Shown here piece after piece: positions 18,045 through 24,384 of a DNA stretch of 52,694 nt. How positions within the stretch are numbered: position 1 is the stretch's first letter; the number at the start of each line of letters is the position of its first letter. This DNA comes from Bacteroidota bacterium (GTDB lineage: Bacteria; Bacteroidota; Bacteroidia; B-17B0; Aurantibacillaceae): positions 1 to 52,694 of the forward strand of contig JACCXH010000045.1 of NCBI GenBank assembly GCA_013697245.1, written 5' to 3'. The notes beneath the pieces are model-generated. The model was not told the origin of the DNA. It made no database searches and worked only from the letters and a program-made list of their open reading frames with translations. The position numbers and the translations under genes were made by a program.

Positions 18045-18300
18045 AGCACATAACGGTTTTCATATTGACGTTTGGGAGGCTTACGATTTCGATAACCATA
18101 AGATCACCTGTCTAAACCCTAAAATGTTTCTTAAATGTACAAATATTTTTTAGCAAAGCCAAATGGGCAAAGTCCGTGAACCCGATAGCAATAGGGATTG
18201 AGCCAACTTATGCAAAGATTAATTGCGGCAAGAGAAAAAATTGACTTGGCGATGCAACGGTCTGCAGGCCTTAAGTTTATCCGTTGCAGCTGTTAGTAAG
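18045..18300 (-). repeat. attC-like site B
   Basis: The ends are GCACATAACGG (18046-18056) and GTTAGTAAG (18292-18300). The interior 18131-18165 is shared with site E (22031-22065), and the beginning matches site C. The inner arms GCAAAGCCAA (18153-18162) and TTGGCGATGC (18246-18255) pair at 8 of 10 positions. The outer arms pair poorly, so this copy is degenerate or has an insertion. Confidence 0.5.
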
Positions 18301-18335
18301 TATCCCAAAGTAAAATTCTGTCGCCTATGAATATT

Positions 18336-18375
18336 TATAAAAAAGCACCGTAGCTTATAAAGTTAACGGTGCTTT
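18336..18375 (-). terminator. Intrinsic terminator of the lipoprotein gene
   Basis: AAAGCACCGT (18342-18351) and ACGGTGCTTT (18366-18375) form a perfect 10-bp stem. On the minus strand it is followed by six T residues. It lies just past the stop at 18384, between the gene and attC-like site B. Confidence 0.85.
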
Positions 18376-18383
18376 GCATGGAA

Positions 18384-18878
18384 TTATTTTTTTGCTGAGC
18401 TTTTCGGTTTGCTGGGAGGGGATTTATCAGGAAGGAATTGTTGTTCAAAAAATTGATTTTTAACAGAGTCCATTTCTAAAAACAATTTATCCATATTATT
18501 CATGTCTCTTTTGAAGCGTTCAGAGAAAAAATCTCTTTTATAAAAATCATATTTTAATAATGTGTCCTGAAAGAAGAAATTATCAAAAAACGGCTTGTTT
18601 GCAAAAGGATACTGATTCTGAAATTGATCCCTGAACTTACTAAATATGCTGTCAGACATGTTCGAGTTATTTTTTATATTGGAATAATAATACGAATACG
18701 TTGAATCATACCTTATGAGATTTCCATTTTTGTCAAACTCTTTATTTACTTTAAAACCTTTTTTCGGAACATTTGAATTTGTCTCATCAGAATTTACTTT
18801 TTCTTTTTCCTCTGTTTGTGCATTGCAACAGCAAAACAATAATGCAAGTGCAAGACTTAATACTTTAATTGTTTTCAT
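18384..18878 (-). CDS. Hypothetical lipoprotein
   Basis: From ATG 18878 the product is 164 residues, with a lipoprotein-type signal (MKTIKVLSLALALLFCCC). An upstream in-frame start at 18950 would add 24 residues before the signal and overlap the next gene, so it is rejected. The mature part is hydrophilic and rich in Asn, Lys, Phe and Asp, with repeated FF and FFxD patterns (NKPFFDNFFFQD, YKRDFFSERFKRD) and a Ser/Lys/Pro tail. I do not recognise a family. It is the last of three genes in one cassette-like unit and is followed by a strong terminator. Confidence 0.6.
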   Translation of the reverse strand: MKTIKVLSLALALLFCCCNAQTEEKEKVNSDETNSNVPKKGFKVNKEFDKNGNLIRYDSTYSYYYSNIKNNSNMSDSIFSKFRDQFQNQYPFANKPFFDNFFFQDTLLKYDFYKRDFFSERFKRDMNNMDKLFLEMDSVKNQFFEQQFLPDKSPPSKPKSSAKK

Positions 18879-18946
18879 ACCTATACTTTTAATGTTAGAC
18901 AAATAATTTTTTGTTTCAACAATAAAAAACACCGGTTGATCTGCTA

Positions 18947-19465
18947 TCAACTGTTAGTGTTAGGAGTGTCTGGCTTCTTAAAATATTGCATTAAAGAGAA
19001 GGTGATTATTAGTCCGGCAGCTAATCCTTCAAACATTAGCACACCTGCAATTGTAAAAGGATTTAAGTGTAGATGAAATAAACAGCTTTGGCCTAATATT
19101 TGAGTATCAAAAATGCAATAGGCGCAAACTACCAAAGCATGTATTCCAACAGCAACTAACGAAGTGTATAAACCTACTTTAAAACCCTCAAAATAATCTA
19201 TGCTTCCACTTTTGCCGTTTGGGCTATAATTTTCCAAAGCAAAATACACACCAAATAATAGAAGAAATAAATTAGGAACAGTCAACTGATTAATTTCTAA
19301 ACGGTGTGTAATAGCACATAACGACAAGAATGAAGAGATTAATAAGATTGCCGTTAATATGCCGTTCTTTATACAAATTTTATGAATTGAGTCATTCGAA
19401 TTATTTCTGTGAAACTGCCTGTTCTCCGACAAGGCTTTGTTTCTCTGTAGATCAAGCGTTGCCAT
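18947..19465 (-). CDS. Four-helix membrane protein (DUF4199-like)
   Basis: A 172-residue inner-membrane protein with a polar N-terminal 30 residues and about four hydrophobic helices. The segment DYFEGFKVGLYTSLVAVGIHAL resembles the conserved part of DUF4199 proteins, which are common in Bacteroidota and of unknown function; the match is from memory and moderate. It lies between the hsp20 gene and the lipoprotein gene on the same strand, 69 bases upstream of the lipoprotein's likely start. A hairpin separates it from hsp20, so it may have partly independent expression. Confidence 0.6.
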   Translation of the reverse strand: MATLDLQRNKALSENRQFHRNNSNDSIHKICIKNGILTAILLISSFLSLCAITHRLEINQLTVPNLFLLLFGVYFALENYSPNGKSGSIDYFEGFKVGLYTSLVAVGIHALVVCAYCIFDTQILGQSCLFHLHLNPFTIAGVLMFEGLAAGLIITFSLMQYFKKPDTPNTNS

Positions 19466-19500
19466 ATTTTTTTTAAGTTTATAATTAATATTTTTTTTAA

Positions 19501-19524
19501 ATGGGGCAGGCTAAGCTGCCCCAT
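19501..19524 (-). terminator. Hairpin terminator after hsp20
   Basis: ATGGGGCAG (19501-19509) and CTGCCCCAT (19516-19524) are perfectly complementary around a 6-base loop, 11 bases past the hsp20 stop. The following minus-strand sequence is AT-rich but lacks a clean T run, so some read-through into 18947 is possible. Confidence 0.6.
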
Positions 19525-19535
19525 TAATTAATTTG

Positions 19536-20003
19536 TCACACAACGGTTATTTCCTTTGCGACTTTAGCTTTGGTGGGTTCCTTTTTAGGAACACAAATAT
19601 GCAGTATACCCTCTTTATAGTTAGCATTAATTTCATTATCGTTTACCGAATTTTCGGGTAAATGAAATGCTCGTTTAAAGGATTGGTAACTAAACTCCTT
19701 CCTTGTGTATTTCCCATCTTCACTTTTTTCTTCGTTCTTAGACTCTTGTTGAGCAGAAATTACAAGGGTATCTTGTTCAAGCTCAATTTTAAAATCTTTC
19801 TTATCCATTCCGGGAACTGCCATTTCTAATTCAAAGGTAGAGGCGGTTTCTTTTACATTTACTGCTGGCTGAGTAATTGAAACTGAAGACTCTCGCCGTC
19901 CCAAATTGAAAAAATCCCTTGTTAAGAAATCATCAAATAATGACGGGAATTCCGGAAACATTAGATTATTTTCATTATTGTTTAATTTGATTAGTGAGTT
20001 CAT
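19536..20003 (-). CDS. Hsp20 / small heat-shock protein
   Basis: A 155-residue alpha-crystallin-type chaperone. The central domain runs from about residue 45 (QPAVNVKETASTFELEMAVPGMDKKDFKIEL) to the conserved NYKEGILHICVPKKE strand; a short N-terminal arm and C-terminal tail are present. Small heat-shock proteins bind unfolding proteins as large oligomers in the cytoplasm. The start is supported by AGGAGG spaced 5 bases before the ATG, an unusually strong Shine-Dalgarno for this phylum and unlike its neighbours, which may reflect transfer or high expression. It is first in a three-gene cassette-like unit with about 310 bases of upstream DNA. Confidence 0.92.
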   Translation of the reverse strand: MNSLIKLNNNENNLMFPEFPSLFDDFLTRDFFNLGRRESSVSITQPAVNVKETASTFELEMAVPGMDKKDFKIELEQDTLVISAQQESKNEEKSEDGKYTRKEFSYQSFKRAFHLPENSVNDNEINANYKEGILHICVPKKEPTKAKVAKEITVV

Positions 20004-20008
20004 TTTAT

Positions 20009-20014
20009 CCTCCT
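20009..20014 (-). promoter_or_regulatory. Strong Shine-Dalgarno AGGAGG of hsp20
   Basis: The minus strand reads AGGAGG, five bases, then ATG. Most other starts in the window have no such site. The upstream stretch 20015-20312 is AT-rich, and I see no perfect minus-strand TAnnTTTG box in it. Confidence 0.7.
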
Positions 20015-20312
20015 TTTTTGTTCTTTCGAGTTGTTAATTTTTATTTTATAATTTATTTATTATTCAATCGCGATTTGATTAGAAATTATCAAGACCTATG
20101 CCAAATTAATTAGATTGAAATTTTGTCAGAATTTTTTTGTTAATTTTTTTAAAAATGAAAAAAAATCATTTAAGTTAGGTAGTCTTAAAATGACAAAATT
20201 TCATATTGCCAATTTATATGAATTGTTTAAACTAATTTTCTTGAGGGTAATTGTCAGGCAAAATGCTTTTGTCTTAGGAAATGCTGACATGAAGAATTGT
20301 GCGCACGTATAA

Positions 20313-20372
20313 TACCTAACGGTTTCGCGGTTGACGTTCGGCTGGCTTATGCAATTGGCTCGTGTTATTAGC
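20313..20372 (-). repeat. attC-like site C (short)
   Basis: The ends are TACCTAACGG (20313-20322) and GTTATTAGC (20364-20372). The first 45 bases align with the start of site B (TAACGGTTT, TTGACGTT, GGCTTA in the same order). The arms pair weakly, so this may be a degenerate or partial copy. Bases 20373-20415 up to the next stop codon hold nothing recognisable. Confidence 0.45.
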
Positions 20373-20415
20373 TTTTGCAGACACATAGCATAACCACTTT
20401 GTATAAGTACTTATT

Positions 20416-21159
20416 TTATTTTTCATTTTTTCCAGCTATAATAATTGTGAAACCAAAATTCCATACAACATTACCTGTTACGTTTGTACTTTTAGTTTCT
20501 TGAGGGGCAGAAGTAATGCCGCCATAAGTCGAATTGAAAGTGGTATTTTGTATTCTCTTGCTATAATTATAACCTATTGAGGAATTAACGGCAATTTTGT
20601 TCGTGAAAAAATGATTGAACCCAATTAACGCTTCTCCAGAAATAACTTGCCCTTTTAAAGAATTTTTGTAAGTACCGCTTATGTCGCCTGTATCATAAAA
20701 CGTTGTCAATTCATCATTACGGAATATGTCCATATTCATACCTCCTCCTATTTGTGAGTAAAGTCTGTTTTTTGCGTTTTTAGTGAAGTAGTATCTTAGA
20801 AACGGGCTTAATCCTGTACTACTTCCTTTATATTTTCCGTCATAAGATTTTACACCATTACTCCAATATGATTTATACCTATTTGTTTGGTAACTAATAT
20901 TTAAGGTTGTACCAATTACAAAATTGTCATTTATAAAATAACCGATTCTTGGATATAACGAAATATAGAAATCTTGACTCTCTGTTTTGCCTGTGTTCGG
21001 TCCAGAGATAGACTCATTTTTGTTATTTGATAAATTTATGTTTCCTAAATTTCCTTCGGCAAGCCAATTCCCTTTTTTGGTTTGAGCCGTCATTATTTTC
21101 GGAGTCGAAATAATTAGAAAACTTAAAATAGCTAGGCTTAAGATTTTTTTTTGTTTCAT
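20416..21159 (-). CDS. Outer-membrane beta-barrel protein (porin-family-like)
   Basis: A 247-residue protein with a signal peptide (ending MTAQ) and alternating amphipathic strands rich in Tyr, Asn and Gly: YISLYPRIGYFINDNFVIG, LSPFLRYYFTK, LYSQIGGGMNMD, GFNHFFTNKIAVNSSIGYNY. This fits the 8-10-strand OMP_b-brl/OmpA-like barrels of Bacteroidota. The last strand ends FGFTIIIAGKNEK. A TAcaTTTG box five bases before the ATG gives a leaderless promoter within the cassette-like unit, so this cassette carries its own Bacteroidota promoter. The role is unknown; stress or envelope function is only a guess. Confidence 0.75.
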   Translation of the reverse strand: MKQKKILSLAILSFLIISTPKIMTAQTKKGNWLAEGNLGNINLSNNKNESISGPNTGKTESQDFYISLYPRIGYFINDNFVIGTTLNISYQTNRYKSYWSNGVKSYDGKYKGSSTGLSPFLRYYFTKNAKNRLYSQIGGGMNMDIFRNDELTTFYDTGDISGTYKNSLKGQVISGEALIGFNHFFTNKIAVNSSIGYNYSKRIQNTTFNSTYGGITSAPQETKSTNVTGNVVWNFGFTIIIAGKNEK

Positions 21160-21164
21160 ATCGT

Positions 21165-21172
21165 CAAATGTA
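21165..21172 (-). promoter_or_regulatory. Bacteroidota -7 box TAcaTTTG (minus strand)
   Basis: CAAATGTA on the plus strand is TAcaTTTG on the minus strand, 5 bases before the ATG at 21159. It gives the barrel gene a leaderless promoter inside its cassette-like unit. Confidence 0.65.
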
Positions 21173-21311
21173 AATGTTTAATTTGCTTAAGTCAATGAGT
21201 AATTTGTCATTGAGTTGATTAACTTTATAACTGGCAGATTATTGTCTATAGAAATGAAAATTAAGTTTTTTTGGCAATTACTTTTTTGTCAGACGAAATG
21301 TCGCCGCAATT

Positions 21312-21483
21312 GCAATTAACTTTTTGCAAACTTGCGCAGTGATGTTTATGAAACTTCCTGTGTCTATACCTACAACTGTTTATTAGCAAAGCCAAACGAA
21401 AAAAAGTTCCGGTGTCGACCGGGCAATAAATTGGCTTTGCGATCTACCGTTCTGCCCGCCTTGCGCTTACTTGCTGTTATAAC
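21312..21483 (-). repeat. attC-like site D
   Basis: The ends are GCAATTAAC (21312-21320) and GTTATAAC (21476-21483). Bases 21377-21443 match site E 22044-22109 with one substitution and one A-run length difference. Inner arms GCAAAGCCAA and TTGGCTTTGC pair perfectly, and the outer arms carry complementary TTGCG/CGCAA blocks with unpaired bases, as attC sites do. A separate 14-bp palindrome TAGGTGCGCACCTA (21488-21501) follows before the next stop codon. Confidence 0.65.
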
Positions 21484-21508
21484 CTAGTAGGTGCGCACCT
21501 AGTTTAAG

Positions 21509-21928
21509 TCATGCTTTTGCTTGTTCGATAGTTATAGTTTGATTTTGTCTTTTAAACAAAATATAAATGTTTGTCAAACTGAGTATCAAAAAAGGTGCCG
21601 TAAACCACCAAAATAAGTCAACGTTGATCCATTTGTGAATTTCAAGCCAATAAGACAAGTCCTTATACAATGGGAAAAGCAATAAAATGAAACAAACGGT
21701 ATAAATATATTTTGTGTATTTATTATTTGGTTTTATAATCACATAAATTTGTCCGAACGTGCCGAGTAAATACACAAGTCCCCAAAGTTCGAAGGAAGTC
21801 TTAATAAAAAGAAAAGAAAAAACACCTATAATTGTCGGCATGCAAATGTGTTCGCCGCAATTCGTCTGTGTCAATGAAAGCAGAAAAGTCAAAACGGTAA
21901 GAAGTTGTACGAAAGTTTTTTTTGCCAT
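21509..21928 (-). CDS. Small four-helix membrane protein, unknown function
   Basis: The 139-residue protein is almost entirely hydrophobic, with about four transmembrane helices and a short charged C-terminus (KRQNQTITIEQAKA). I do not recognise a family. The gene fills a cassette-like unit bounded by GTTATAAC on both sides (21476-21483 and 21961-21968). Its start is about 32 bases from one boundary and its stop about 25 bases from the other, and no promoter box is seen. Inner-membrane location is a safe inference; function is not. Confidence 0.65.
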   Translation of the reverse strand: MAKKTFVQLLTVLTFLLSLTQTNCGEHICMPTIIGVFSFLFIKTSFELWGLVYLLGTFGQIYVIIKPNNKYTKYIYTVCFILLLFPLYKDLSYWLEIHKWINVDLFWWFTAPFLILSLTNIYILFKRQNQTITIEQAKA

Positions 21929-21960
21929 TTTTGTCTGAATTGTTTTGTCCGCACCTATTT

Positions 21961-22151
21961 GTTATAACAATTTGCAAGCTTGCGCAGTGCGGTTTATGAA
22001 ACATCCTTTGTCTACCCGCCGAAACGTTTATTAAATGTACAAATGTTTATTAGCAAAGCCAAACGAAAAAAGTTCCGGTGTCGACCTGGCAATAAATTGG
22101 CTTTGCGATGACCTCGTCCGCCCGCTGACGCAATTGCCCCGTGTTAGCTGC
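21961..22151 (-). repeat. attC-like site E
   Basis: The ends are GTTATAAC (21961-21968) and GTTAGCTGC (22143-22151). The outer arms align as imperfect complements over about 30 bases (TAAC, GCAA, TTGCG and GCGG blocks with extra unpaired bases). The inner arms AGCAAAGCCAA (22051-22061) and TTGGCTTTGCG (22097-22107) match at 10 of 11 positions. It is the best-preserved long copy in the array. Confidence 0.65.
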
Positions 22152-22158
22152 TGTGCAA

Positions 22159-22797
22159 TTAATTAGGATAGTATATTGTCCCACAAGGAATTAGTTTAAA
22201 GCCATAAACGGAGTCAGTTAATATTGAAAAATTTAACCCTAATGAAATCCTAAGTGAGTCCTTTGTTGGTCTGTCTTGTATTATTAAACTGTCAGGAATT
22301 GATGTAAAGTTAAATTTGTGTAGTTTAGATATTAAAGCTAATTGTCCCGGAATAACATTAGAATTACTTTCATTAATAAACGCAATGTTTATTATGTAAT
22401 TTTCTTTTGGTTTAATAATTTTATCTATTGTTATTGGATTTTCTATTTGTGTTTCTAAAAATTTTTGAACTTTTGACCTAAAAAAGTCGTCGCTGTGCTG
22501 TTCTTCAACTGTCATTGATTCTGGAAGAAGAATAACTCTAAATTTTTTATTGTTGTGAACGTATTCTTTTGAAAAGGATATTTTTAAATGAAAAGGAATA
22601 ATTGTGTCATTGGTGATTGTGGTCGATATACTAAAAAAAGAATTGGGTCGACCGTGTCTGACGCTATTGGAAATTGTAAAACCGAAGTCTTGTCTGCGCT
22701 CAATGTTTAAGGAGTTGTTATTATTATTTGAACAATTGTCAAAACATAATATGAATATAAGTCCAATGATTATTCTATTTGTCATTTGTCTATGCAT
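22159..22797 (-). CDS. Hypothetical lipoprotein
   Basis: A 212-residue protein whose N-terminus carries a lipoprotein signal: MTNRIIIGLIFILCFDNC, with Cys22 counted from the first ATG. The ATG at 22797 lies one base from the cassette boundary GTTAGCTGC; an in-frame ATG at 22785 would place the signal right at the N-terminus and is about equally likely. The mature part is a predicted beta-rich domain (FHLKISFSKEYVHNNKKFRVILLP, then KPKENYIINIAFIN) resembling small immunoglobulin-like secreted domains, but no family is recognised. With no space for a promoter, it must be expressed from upstream transcription. Confidence 0.6.
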   Translation of the reverse strand: MHRQMTNRIIIGLIFILCFDNCSNNNNNSLNIERRQDFGFTISNSVRHGRPNSFFSISTTITNDTIIPFHLKISFSKEYVHNNKKFRVILLPESMTVEEQHSDDFFRSKVQKFLETQIENPITIDKIIKPKENYIINIAFINESNSNVIPGQLALISKLHKFNFTSIPDSLIIQDRPTKDSLRISLGLNFSILTDSVYGFKLIPCGTIYYPN

Positions 22798-22798
22798 T

Positions 22799-22944
22799 GC
22801 AGCTAACGTTTTGCCTTGCGCCGTTTTTTGCTAAGTCCAAGTTACACATTTGAGCGTTAACACGCAAAAAATGGTCGCAAGACCGCTGTTAGGTGTCTGG
22901 TGGCGGCACACAGATACGTCACGTTAACGTGTCTGCTGTTAGGG
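22799..22944 (-). repeat. attC-like site F with a second boundary box
   Basis: The main fold is 22799-22897. GCAGCTAAC (22799-22807) faces GTTAGGTGTC (22888-22897), and the inner arms CTTGCGCC...TTTTTTGC and GCAAAAAATGGTCGCAAG pair with one bulge. A further 47 bases follow, containing the 12-bp palindrome CACGTTAACGTG (22920-22931) and a second box GTTAGGG (22938-22944) that overlaps the stop codon of the next gene. Confidence 0.7.
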
Positions 22945-23784
22945 TTTGCCAAATTTATAAATAAAGGTCGTTCGACTCGTTCGTGTTTTATATTGATAAG
23001 TTTCTGTCATGACGTGTAATTTATCGGGGGTAAAATAATATAAAGTGGAATAAATATTTTGATTTTCCTTGTAAAGAAGTCCTGAGGAATTGATAAAGTA
23101 ACTCCTAAAGGGTTCGATGGTAGAGTTTGTATAATAGTCAATTTTTATAGAGCCATCATTGTCTATGTAAATCTTATTGTCTAGCGACATTGAAGAATTT
23201 CCTTTTCTATATATAATAAGTGTGTCTAACTTTTTAACTACTGAATCTCCAATAGGAAACAAAGATTTAGGAACAGAAACTTGTCGGCCTAAAATGATTG
23301 TGTCCCCTAAAATTTCTCGTTTGTCAATTATTCGAACCCAACAATTTTTTATCTTAGGTTTAACTAATTCAAGTTCATTAAAGACGCCATTCACATAGCT
23401 TTTGGTTCTATTTCTGTCTTGATTGAATTTGACGACAGGCGATTGTTTATAGCATCGAAACCTTGAGAAATCAGGATATTCTGGCACAGAATAGAGAGAG
23501 TCATACACAAGAGAAATTAGCATGTTTTTACTACCTTTCCCTTTAATATCAGTTTGCCAGTATTTTCTTTTAATTATAGCGCCAGTATTATCAAATTTAT
23601 ATTCAAGAACAAAATTACTCATCGGATGGAAACTACTGTCTTTATATTCTGTGACTCCAATTACCGAAGTCGCGTTTGCTTTTTGAATATATTTAGACCC
23701 TATAATTAGATCATTGCTATCGTAAAAACCTTGTCCATGAAGTCGACAGGATAAAATAAAGATGAAAAGTGTTATTGTCCGCAT
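22939..23784 (-). CDS. Hypothetical secreted protein
   Basis: The 281-residue protein has a short signal peptide (MRTITLFIFILSCRLHGQ) and no other membrane segment. It is rich in Tyr, Lys, Ser and short charged strands (FVLEYKFDNTGAIIKRKYW, later LHVMTETYQYKTRTSRTTFIYKF). This suggests a beta-rich periplasmic or outer-membrane-associated protein. I do not recognise a family. The TAA stop is embedded in the boundary box CCCTAAC, and the start lies about 50 bases inside the opposite boundary at 23833, so it fills its cassette-like unit almost completely. Confidence 0.6.
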   Translation of the reverse strand: MRTITLFIFILSCRLHGQGFYDSNDLIIGSKYIQKANATSVIGVTEYKDSSFHPMSNFVLEYKFDNTGAIIKRKYWQTDIKGKGSKNMLISLVYDSLYSVPEYPDFSRFRCYKQSPVVKFNQDRNRTKSYVNGVFNELELVKPKIKNCWVRIIDKREILGDTIILGRQVSVPKSLFPIGDSVVKKLDTLIIYRKGNSSMSLDNKIYIDNDGSIKIDYYTNSTIEPFRSYFINSSGLLYKENQNIYSTLYYFTPDKLHVMTETYQYKTRTSRTTFIYKFGKP

Positions 23785-23832
23785 TTATGTTGTCCCTAAA
23801 TTTTGTCTACCGGAATGTCTGTCCGCCACTTG

Positions 23833-23850
23833 CCCCTAACTTGCAGCTAA
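23833..23850 (-). repeat. Boundary box G of the cassette array
   Basis: CCCCTAAC (23833-23840) complements GTTAGGG at 22938 across the unit holding 22939-23784. It is followed by TTGCAGCTAA (23841-23850), which also occurs in site A. On the minus strand this is the first recombination boundary of the array, in the place an attI or upstream attC would take. Confidence 0.5.
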
Positions 23851-23928
23851 GCGTAATTTTTTTCGTTGTAAACGTTGTAATTAATTGTAAGCATTTGTTT
23901 TGGCCTACCAAATATACTCAATTCCAAA

Positions 23929-23962
23929 AAAAAAGGCCTACTTCATAAAGCAGACCTTTTTA
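23929..23962 (-). terminator. Hairpin terminator
   Basis: AAAAAGG..CT..CTT and AAG..AG..CCTTTTT arms pair with two mismatches between 23929 and 23962, just past the stop of the His/Cys-rich gene, and the minus-strand product ends in a T run. Confidence 0.65.
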
Positions 23963-23979
23963 ATTTTATTTTTTAAATA

Positions 23980-24324
23980 TTAGTGATGTGCTTCGTGCGC
24001 CTTATGCGTTGTATCATCGGCAGTATGCTCATTTGTTTCTACGGCCATCGTGTCTTTTGATTCTGTATGATCTGTTTTTGCATCTGCATTATGCTCTTCG
24101 TGGCCTGTAACCGGGTGCTTGCTATGATCGCCATGTTCGCAGGCTTCCATACACTCTTTTGAACATCCTTCTTTACATTCGCAGTCGCCATGTTTTTTAG
24201 GATCGCATAAACTTAAGAACAGAAAAATAATTACCAATACTACTGATGCTAATATAAATGGTACTGTAAACGAAACCGCTTTTGGTTCGTTTGAATGGTT
24301 ATCGTGGTTATCGTGACTTGACAT
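23980..24324 (-). CDS. Small His/Cys-rich single-pass membrane protein
   Basis: The 114-residue protein has one transmembrane helix (about residues 19-43) between a short His/Asn-rich N-terminus and a long polar C-terminus. Right after the helix is a cluster CECKEGCSKECMEACEH, followed by many His, Asp and Glu residues. The clustered Cys and His suggest binding of transition metals, but this is inference and no named family is recognised. It lies outside the cassette array, beyond a terminator, and probably belongs to the core chromosome. Which side of the membrane the tail faces is not clear. Confidence 0.65.
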   Translation of the reverse strand: MSSHDNHDNHSNEPKAVSFTVPFILASVVLVIIFLFLSLCDPKKHGDCECKEGCSKECMEACEHGDHSKHPVTGHEEHNADAKTDHTESKDTMAVETNEHTADDTTHKAHEAHH

Positions 24325-24384
24325 AGTTTTAGTGTTTTAACATTGCGAAAATAGTAGAATAATTAAATTAAAAAAAATAAAAAA

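Larger units (their letters stand above)
16816..23850 (-). mobile_element. Cluster of integron-like gene cassettes without integrase (CALIN-like)
   Basis: Six units hold nine minus-strand genes, each unit ending in a palindromic intergenic repeat (sites A-F). The terminal boxes of a unit complement each other: GTTATAAC/GTTATAAC around the gene at 21509, GTTAGCTGC/GCAGCTAAC (9 of 9) around 22159, GTTAGGG/CCCCTAAC around 22939, and TTATGTaCT against TTATGTgCT (8 of 9) around 16934-18022. This is what recombination at G^TTRRRY leaves in integrated integron cassettes. Read on the minus strand the order is boundary G, then cassette plus site F, E, D, C, B, A. No integrase, attI or resistance gene is in the window. 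Chance repeats would not produce the paired boundaries, but the boxes deviate from strict GTTRRRY. Confidence 0.65.

Noticed and set aside
20115-20312. Plus-strand open frame of 65 codons before site C
   Set aside because: No family or promoter; it runs against the direction of every gene in the array and ends at the repeat. Likely chance in AT-rich leader DNA of hsp20.
16816-23850. CRISPR array or dif/Xer site cluster as an explanation of the repeats
   Set aside because: The repeats are 60-250 bases long, palindromic, only partly similar and separated by whole genes; there are no short spacers and no cas genes, and dif sites are single 28-base elements.
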